64,000 nt of DNA from Hypnocyclicus thermotrophus (GTDB lineage Bacteria; Fusobacteriota; Fusobacteriia; Fusobacteriales; Fusobacteriaceae). Location of the stretch: NCBI RefSeq assembly GCF_004365575.1, contig NZ_SOBG01000007.1, forward strand, positions 62,001 to 126,000. The letters run 5' to 3'. Below the pieces are notes generated by a model. It was not told where the DNA came from and did no database searches. It saw only the letters and a list, made by a program, of their open reading frames with translations. A program made the position numbers and the translations under genes. Below are positions 55,369-64,000 of this stretch, one piece after another. The first letter of the stretch is position 1. Every line of letters starts with the position of its first letter.

Positions 55369-55992
55369 TTATTTTTTAACTAAACCTATTCCATCTCCAA
55401 AAGGTAAAAGAGTAAAATCATGGTTTTGATATAAATAGTCAATAAAATTATCTAGTTTTTTAACAATTGTTTTAAAACGTTTAGGATATTCTTTATATAA
55501 ATATCCTCTAAACATAATATTATCAATAAATATTAATCCATTTTCATTCAACAAATTATATGAAGTATTAAAAAAATTTTGATATTGACCTTTTGCAGCA
55601 TCAATAAATATAAAATCATATTTTTTATTAAGTGTAGGAATAATATCTAAAGCATCACCAAGTAATATGTCAATATTATTGTTGTTTGACTTTTTAAAAT
55701 TAGATTTTGCAATATCATATCTTTCTTTATCTATTTCTAGCGTTGTAATATGACAATTATCGTTTAAGGTTTTTGACATAATAAGTGTAGAATATCCAAT
55801 AGCACTTCCAATTTCTAAAATATTTTGATATTTATTAGTAGAAAGTAAAAATCTAAGAAATTCTTTAACTTCTTTTGTGATTATTGGAATATTATATTTT
55901 TCAGCATATTCTTCTAATTCTAAAAAAAATGTATTTTTTTCATTTAATTTTGAATATATATAGTCGTTTGCTTGCTTTAATTCTTCAAGCAT
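55369..55992 (-). CDS. SAM-dependent O-methyltransferase family 3
   Basis: 207 aa, caffeoyl-CoA/catechol O-methyltransferase-like fold. NILEIGSAIGYSTLIMSKTL is the SAM motif, TTLEIDKERY, ILLGDALDIIP, FDFIFIDAAKGQY and GLIFIDNIMFRG. In bacteria such proteins (YrrM, TrmR) include a tRNA 5-hydroxyuridine methyltransferase, and the neighbouring tRNA/rRNA modification genes rsmB and tgt make this a reasonable candidate. The substrate is not proven. AAAGGAG precedes the ATG, 25 bases after rsmB. Confidence 0.85.
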   Translation of the reverse strand: MLEELKQANDYIYSKLNEKNTFFLELEEYAEKYNIPIITKEVKEFLRFLLSTNKYQNILEIGSAIGYSTLIMSKTLNDNCHITTLEIDKERYDIAKSNFKKSNNNNIDILLGDALDIIPTLNKKYDFIFIDAAKGQYQNFFNTSYNLLNENGLIFIDNIMFRGYLYKEYPKRFKTIVKKLDNFIDYLYQNHDFTLLPFGDGIGLVKK

Positions 55993-56016
55993 ATTAATCT
56001 CCTTTCGTTATAAATA

Positions 56017-57309
56017 TTAAGAATTTTTTTTCAATTTAATAATATAAAACGCATCTAAAAAATTATCAAATATATTAATACCGTTATATTTATCTTTGAT
56101 GAAATTAACATTTTTGGGGATATCAGTTTCAACAACAGAAAAATTAGAATGTGTCTCTAAAAACTTACGTATGTTAGCTGTATTTTCTTCTTTAGTTATA
56201 GTGCAAGTACTATAAACTAATATTCCACCCTTTTTTAATTTTTTACTAGCAGAATTTAATATATCTAATTGTAATCTAGCAAGTTCCTCAACATTAGATA
56301 TTGTTTTATTGTATATAGCTTCTGGTTTTTTTCTAATTACACCAAATCCACTACACGGAGCATCAACTAAAATTTTATCAAATTCACCATTTAATTCATT
56401 TATTTTTCTTGCATCATGTAATATAGGATAAACATTTTTAATACCCATATTTTCAGCATTATTTTTAATAAGTTTAATTTTATGTTCGTGAATATCAAGA
56501 GAAATTATTTCACCAGTATTATTCATTGATTCAGCGATAACCATAGATTTACCGCCAGGAGCACTACAAGCATCAAGAATTCTATCATCTTTATTAGCGT
56601 TTAAATTTTTTGCTGCAATATATGAGGAAGCATCTTGAACTGTTAATTTTCCAGATTTAAATTCATCTGTATTTAATATTTTTCCATCAGATAAATAATA
56701 TACAAAATCAACTTGCTTTAAGATTTTTATATTTAATTTATTTAATAAATTTAAAAATTCTTTTTCAGTATACTTTAATTTATTAATTCTTATACTTAAG
56801 TAAGGTGTTTCTTTTAAAGTTTTTAAAATTTCTTTAAAGTTTTTGGGATAATCGGATTTTATTTTATTATAAAACCATTTTGGATAAGAGTATAAAAGGT
56901 ACTCTTTTTTATTTAATAATGAATTAAAAATTTCATTTTTTTCACGAAAAATTTTTCGTAAAACACCATTTACAAAATTAGCTACTTTTTTATCATATTT
57001 ATTTTTTGTAAGTTCAACAGCTTCCCAAACGACTCCTTTTTCATCACTATCCATAAAAAGTCCTTGGTAAAGGGATAAACGGAGTAGATTTTTTAACCAA
57101 GGATATTCTATTTTTTTTGTATATGTACGCAAAACATATTCTAAAAACATCTGTTTTCTAATCATTCCGTAAAAGACTTCAGTAATAAAAGATTTTTCTT
57201 TTATTGGTAAATTAGGATTTTCCCTAAAATAATCATTTAATGCAATATTAGAATATTTTCCGGCTTCATAGTGAGAAAAAACATCTATTATTCTCTCTTT
57301 TATATTCAT
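56017..57309 (-). CDS. rsmB: 16S rRNA (cytosine-967-C5)-methyltransferase
   Basis: 430 aa from ATG 57309 (AAAGGAG just upstream; the upstream frame to 57339 has no site). N-terminal NusB-like RNA-binding domain (about 1-130), then the methyltransferase with VQDASSYIAAKNL, DACSAPGGKSMVIAE, the catalytic Cys motif VDAPCSGFGVIRKKPE and second Cys YSTCTITKEEN. RsmB methylates C967 of 16S rRNA. It has its own probable promoter after the tgt terminator. Confidence 0.94.
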   Translation of the reverse strand: MNIKERIIDVFSHYEAGKYSNIALNDYFRENPNLPIKEKSFITEVFYGMIRKQMFLEYVLRTYTKKIEYPWLKNLLRLSLYQGLFMDSDEKGVVWEAVELTKNKYDKKVANFVNGVLRKIFREKNEIFNSLLNKKEYLLYSYPKWFYNKIKSDYPKNFKEILKTLKETPYLSIRINKLKYTEKEFLNLLNKLNIKILKQVDFVYYLSDGKILNTDEFKSGKLTVQDASSYIAAKNLNANKDDRILDACSAPGGKSMVIAESMNNTGEIISLDIHEHKIKLIKNNAENMGIKNVYPILHDARKINELNGEFDKILVDAPCSGFGVIRKKPEAIYNKTISNVEELARLQLDILNSASKKLKKGGILVYSTCTITKEENTANIRKFLETHSNFSVVETDIPKNVNFIKDKYNGINIFDNFLDAFYIIKLKKNS

Positions 57310-57341
57310 ATAACTCCTTTCAAAAATGTAGATTAACAATA

Positions 57342-57370
57342 ATAATATATTTTATTGCTGTATTCTACAA
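57342..57370 (-). promoter_or_regulatory. Probable promoter for rsmB
   Basis: On the minus strand TTGTAG (57370-57365), a 17-base spacer and TATTAT (57347-57342), right after the tgt terminator. Confidence 0.45.
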
Positions 57371-57371
57371 T

Positions 57372-57398
57372 AAAAAAAGGGTAAATAACCCTTTTTTT
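57372..57398. terminator. Terminator after tgt
   Basis: An 11-bp stem AAAAAAAGGGT / ACCCTTTTTTT with a 5-base loop, 11 bases beyond the tgt stop. The symmetric A and T runs would allow it to work in both directions. Confidence 0.85.
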
Positions 57399-57409
57399 AT
57401 AAATAAATT

Positions 57410-60747
<3,338 letters not shown>

Positions 60748-60773
60748 CTATTCACCACATTTCTTTATCTTTT

Positions 60774-60802
60774 AAAAAAATAGACGACTCATAAGAGTCA
60801 TC
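60774..60802 (-). terminator. Terminator after apt
   Basis: Minus-strand stem GATGACTC / GAGTCGTC (one G-U pair) with loop TTAT, then TATTTTTTT. It falls between apt and rel. Confidence 0.82.
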
Positions 60803-60803
60803 T

Positions 60804-61331
60804 CTAGTATTTTAAAATTGAAAATACATTATGTCCATTTAATTTATCTACACCATTTAAATCTTTAAGTTCAATCATAAAAGCTAATTCGTGTATTTTA
60901 GCACCAATTTTATCTACTAAATCAATCATAGCTCTCGCTGTTCCGCCAGTAGCTAAAAGATCATCTACAATAACAACAGTAGATTCTTTTTCAATAGCAT
61001 CTTCATGTATTTCAATAGAGTTAGTTCCATATTCTAAAGTATAATCAGCAGAAATTGTTTTATATGGAAGCTTTCCTTTTTTTCTTACAGGAATAAATCC
61101 AGCTCCAATATTATATGCAATAGCAGCTCCAAAAATAAAACCTCTAGCGTCAGCTCCTAATACATAATCGATATTTTTATCTTTATATCTTTCAGTGAAA
61201 ATATCTATAACATCTTTTAATCCTTTTTTGTTTTTTAATAATGTAGTAATATCTCTAAAAAGTATTCCTTTTTCTGGAAAATCAGGAATTGTTCTTATTA
61301 AGTCTTTTAAATAATCAAAGTTTTTTTCCAT
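60804..61331 (-). CDS. apt: Adenine phosphoribosyltransferase
   Basis: 175 aa, normal length. Motifs: IPDFPEKGILFRDIT, VLGADARGFIFG, FIPVRKKGKLPY, and the PRPP loop VVIVDDLLATGGTA. It converts adenine and PRPP to AMP, complementing DeoD in purine salvage. AGGAGG precedes the ATG at loose spacing. A clear promoter lies upstream and a terminator downstream, so it is likely monocistronic. Linkage of apt with rel is common in bacteria. Confidence 0.97.
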   Translation of the reverse strand: MEKNFDYLKDLIRTIPDFPEKGILFRDITTLLKNKKGLKDVIDIFTERYKDKNIDYVLGADARGFIFGAAIAYNIGAGFIPVRKKGKLPYKTISADYTLEYGTNSIEIHEDAIEKESTVVIVDDLLATGGTARAMIDLVDKIGAKIHELAFMIELKDLNGVDKLNGHNVFSILKY

Positions 61332-61378
61332 TTTAATTATATTTCCTCCTAAATATTTATAATATACACTGAATTTTT

Positions 61379-61407
61379 ATTCTACAAGATAAATATAATA
61401 ATGTCAA
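61379..61407 (-). promoter_or_regulatory. Promoter for apt
   Basis: On the minus strand TTGACA (61407-61402), a 17-base spacer and TAGAAT (61384-61379). It begins immediately after the NUDIX gene stop; no terminator separates the two genes. Confidence 0.72.
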
Positions 61408-61409
61408 CC

Positions 61410-61850
61410 TTATTCCCAAATATTTCCAATATATTTGATATTTTTATCATTGTTTTTAAAATAATCAATTAGTTCTTTTTTTATGTTTGGATACATAACA
61501 ATATTATCTATTTTATTAATATCAATGTATTTTAAGTCAACCAATCTTTTTTCTTTTGATAATTTTAAAATACCACTACTATATTCTACTTCAAAAAAGA
61601 AATTAATAATATGTTTTTCTCCATTTGGATCAATAGCTTCAGAAATAAAAAGTAAATCATTCACACGTATATTTAAATTTGTTTCTTCAATAAATTCTCT
61701 TTTTAATGCTTTTTGCATAGTTTCTCCAAAGTCAACTCCACCACCAGGTAATAACCAATATTCTTTTCCGTTTTTTTTATGTTGAATTAACAATAATTTT
61801 CCTTCTTTAACAAGTATTCCAGCAACACGGACTCTTGGATTTTTATTCAT
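61410..61850 (-). CDS. NUDIX hydrolase
   Basis: 146 aa. The NUDIX box is intact: GGGVDFGETMQKALKREFIEET (in part GxxxxxE...REFxEE). It binds divalent metal and hydrolyses a nucleoside diphosphate linked to another moiety; the substrate cannot be told. AAAGGGG upstream overlaps the end of the phosphatase gene, which stops 2 bases before its ATG, so it is co-transcribed with that signalling gene. Confidence 0.9.
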   Translation of the reverse strand: MNKNPRVRVAGILVKEGKLLLIQHKKNGKEYWLLPGGGVDFGETMQKALKREFIEETNLNIRVNDLLFISEAIDPNGEKHIINFFFEVEYSSGILKLSKEKRLVDLKYIDINKIDNIVMYPNIKKELIDYFKNNDKNIKYIGNIWE

Positions 61851-61852
61851 AA

Positions 61853-63877
61853 TTATAACCCCTTTATAGCTAATATTGTAATATCATCATTTTGTTTATT
61901 TCCATTAGTAAATTTTTTTATATCAAACATTAAATTTTCAATTAATGCTTTTGCATTTAGTTGATGGTATTTTTTAATGCTGTCATATAATCTTTCAAAT
62001 TCAAAAAAATCATTATTTAAACTTCTAGCCTCTACAACACCATCGGTATATAAAAGGAAAACATCATCTTTATTGTATTTTATAATTTCTTTTTCAAAAG
62101 TTTCTTCTAAGAAACCTAAAACAGTACCTCCAGCTTGATACTCTAAAATAGTATTGTTTTTAGAATCATAATGTAATACAGGGTCATGTCCAGCATTTGA
62201 AAGTTCAATTTCTTGTTTTTCAGTATCTATTTTAAAACAAACAGCAGTAACAAATTTACCATTTAAGTTTTCAGTTATTAAATAATCATTTAATAACGAA
62301 AGTATTTTTTCTGGAGAAAATTCATTTAATTTTGTAATAGACATTTTAAAAGTAGTTTTTAACATACTCATTAATAAAGATGCAGGAATACCTTTTCCAG
62401 AAACATCAGCAACAATACCAATAACAATATTTTCATTTATTTGAATTAAATCATAATAATCTCCACCAACTGCTTTTGCAGGAATATTTATACCATAGAA
62501 GTCACCGTTTTTAGGTTTAGGCATTTCTTGAGGAAATAATCCTGCTTGTATTTGGCTAGCAATTTTTAATTGTTCTTCTTCTTTTCTTCTTTCAATTTCT
62601 TTATTTAAAAAGTCGATATTTTGTACAGCAATTGATATTTGATTTGCGAGTGAAGTTAAAAAACTTACATTTGCAGCTGAAAATTCAGTTTCTTTATTAA
62701 ACAGTATAATTCCACCAATAATTTTTTTCCCATTAAATAAAGGAACTTCAAGGAAATTTTTTAATTTTTTTCTTAGCGTAGACGGTAACAAAGAGAAATT
62801 AGGTAAAATTGAAACATTATTTACGATAACTTCTTTATCACTATTTTTAATAAAGAAAAAAATATTTTCCATTCTTGATAAAAGTTTTAACTCAGCTTTT
62901 AATTTAGAATCTTCAACATTTACTATTGAAGAGATTTTGATATTATTATGTTCGTAATAATATATTAATCCAAATTCAGCTTCGATTATATCAAGTGAAA
63001 GTTCAATTATTTTTTCTTCTAATTCTTTTTTGTTATATATCTTACCAATTTCTTTTCCTATTTTATATAAAGTTACGATTTCTTCATACATGTTAGAAAC
63101 TTCATCTAATTGAAGTTCTAAATTATTTTCAGTATCTTTTAATTTTAAATTTAATTCTTCGATTTTTTTATCTTTATTTTTTAATTTTAAATTTAACTGT
63201 TTAACAAAATATAAATTATTTAACATATGTGTAAATCCTTGAATAATAGCTTTTGTCAATTTAAATAATAATTCGTTTTCTAAATATTCAGTATCATTTA
63301 TATTTATGAAAATAACTCCATGATGGATATAATAATTTTTCAGATTAATTATAAAATTATAACCACTATTATAGTTATAATCTGTATGAACAAAAATTCC
63401 ACCTTCAACATTTTTTATTTTATTTAATATTTCTTCAGAAATTTTATTTTCATTAGATAGTTGACTAAAAATTTTAAAGCCTTTAGAAGAATTTTTATAG
63501 ATAATTAATTCTTTTATATCAAAATATTTTGTTAGATAAAAAGAAATTTCATCAAAGAACATATCATAACTGATATTAGAATTCTCTAAGGCATCAAAAA
63601 CTTGTAAAAAAGCATCTAATAAAAAATCTTTTTTTAATATCAAATTATTATCTTTTGTTATTTTATTTATAAGTTTATTAGTTTGTTCTTCTTGAAAATT
63701 TAATTTTTCAGATTTATTTTTATCTAATAAATTATAGTTATATTCTAGTTCAGTTATTTTATTAAATAATTTATCTATTTCTTCGTTAAAAAAATATTCA
63801 AATGTACTAAAACTATCAAAACCAAAAAAATTTCTATATGTAGAATTATTTAAATTAAATTTAGAATTTTTATTCAT
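61853..63877 (-). CDS. Large GAF-SpoIIE/PP2C phosphatase
   Basis: 674 aa, no membrane segment. An N-terminal region of unknown fold (about 1-215) with a possible first GAF-like sensor, a long coiled coil (about 215-265), a GAF domain (about 265-420), and the SpoIIE phosphatase with AVGGDYYDL, VADVSGKGIPASLLM, SNAGHDPVLHY, YTDGVVEA and NDDITILAIK. The metal ligands are conserved, so it should be active. It is a second partner-switching-type phosphatase beside the one at 2289. The ATG lacks a visible ribosome site, so the start or the initiation mode is uncertain. Confidence 0.88.
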   Translation of the reverse strand: MNKNSKFNLNNSTYRNFFGFDSFSTFEYFFNEEIDKLFNKITELEYNYNLLDKNKSEKLNFQEEQTNKLINKITKDNNLILKKDFLLDAFLQVFDALENSNISYDMFFDEISFYLTKYFDIKELIIYKNSSKGFKIFSQLSNENKISEEILNKIKNVEGGIFVHTDYNYNSGYNFIINLKNYYIHHGVIFININDTEYLENELLFKLTKAIIQGFTHMLNNLYFVKQLNLKLKNKDKKIEELNLKLKDTENNLELQLDEVSNMYEEIVTLYKIGKEIGKIYNKKELEEKIIELSLDIIEAEFGLIYYYEHNNIKISSIVNVEDSKLKAELKLLSRMENIFFFIKNSDKEVIVNNVSILPNFSLLPSTLRKKLKNFLEVPLFNGKKIIGGIILFNKETEFSAANVSFLTSLANQISIAVQNIDFLNKEIERRKEEEQLKIASQIQAGLFPQEMPKPKNGDFYGINIPAKAVGGDYYDLIQINENIVIGIVADVSGKGIPASLLMSMLKTTFKMSITKLNEFSPEKILSLLNDYLITENLNGKFVTAVCFKIDTEKQEIELSNAGHDPVLHYDSKNNTILEYQAGGTVLGFLEETFEKEIIKYNKDDVFLLYTDGVVEARSLNNDFFEFERLYDSIKKYHQLNAKALIENLMFDIKKFTNGNKQNDDITILAIKGL

Positions 63878-64000
63878 AATTTTTTTTATTGTTTTTGAAA
63901 AATAGAGTCGTAATCTGAATTCATATAAAAAGTAGCTAAAAGTAAGAATAATTATTTGAAAAAAATATAAAATAATATAATTTTGAATATAAAAATCAAA
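63878..64000. other. AT-rich upstream region without recognised feature
   Basis: About 120 bases upstream of the second phosphatase gene, running to the window edge. I see no convincing promoter, terminator or open frame in it. Confidence 0.4.

Overview
The window is a very AT-rich (roughly three quarters A+T by eye), densely coded bacterial chromosome segment. The cell looks diderm: there is a small outer-membrane-barrel-like protein, several lipoproteins, periplasmic binding and murein enzymes (M23/LysM, SpoIID, MltG). Gene content and style (short Shine-Dalgarno-led genes, MEP isoprenoid pathway, PanG-type pantothenate operon, Rex, Rho, bifunctional Rel/SpoT, lysine- and asparagine-rich proteins) suggest a member of Fusobacteriota. 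The unusual load of signalling proteins (HD-GYP, two SpoIIE/PP2C phosphatases, CheR, several two-component proteins) argues for a free-living relative rather than a host-restricted Fusobacterium. This placement is an inference. No rRNA, tRNA, CRISPR array, prophage or insertion sequence was recognised.

Layout. 1-5.5 kb (+): overlapping signalling operon of a truncated receiver protein, HD-GYP protein, lipoprotein, GAF-SpoIIE phosphatase and receiver-histidine kinase hybrid. 5.5-8.6 kb (+): nucleoside binding protein, deoD, cdd, then an Ogg-type DNA glycosylase. 8.6-23.3 kb (+): miaB, an intracellular GH13 enzyme, receiver protein, cation exchanger, rho, LysM/M23 peptidase, a metallopeptidase lipoprotein, ispG, two small related lipoproteins (one apparently starting at ATA), an amino-acid permease fused to a PTS EIIA domain, a GH13 paralogue that has lost catalytic residues, and glyA. 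23.4-26.4 kb (+): panG-panB-panC-panD from a clear promoter with an 18-bp palindrome in the leader. 27.1-36.5 kb (+): pabC, a PASTA transpeptidase, pabB, priA, def, fmt, rex, folD, bracketed by one promoter and one terminator. 36.6-40.6 kb: two SHOCT proteins, an OmpR/HK pair, a convergent orphan kinase, and a tiny self-contained unit for a 23-residue peptide.

40.6-44.6 kb is the most intriguing part. A minus-strand cluster encodes a DUF1858/solute-binding-protein fusion without signal peptide, a SIMIBI GTPase with cysteine pairs, an ABC ATPase without permease, and a Cys-rich small protein. It is divergent from a CRP/FNR-family regulator. Between them lies the perfect palindrome AGTAAC-N4-GTTACT, centred near -41.5 of a predicted cluster promoter. 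This looks like a cytosolic metal- or cofactor-handling system under an HcpR-like regulator.

44.6-64 kb: a membrane-anchored protein with an internal duplication, a 54-residue protein, a barrel-like protein, then a long minus-strand housekeeping region: rpsO, ftsH (with a charged N-terminal extension), tilS, spoIID-like, radical SAM/B12 protein, cheR, mltG, an 88-aa protein whose ribosome site lies in a hairpin, an O-methyltransferase, rsmB, tgt, rel, apt, a NUDIX hydrolase and a second GAF-SpoIIE phosphatase.
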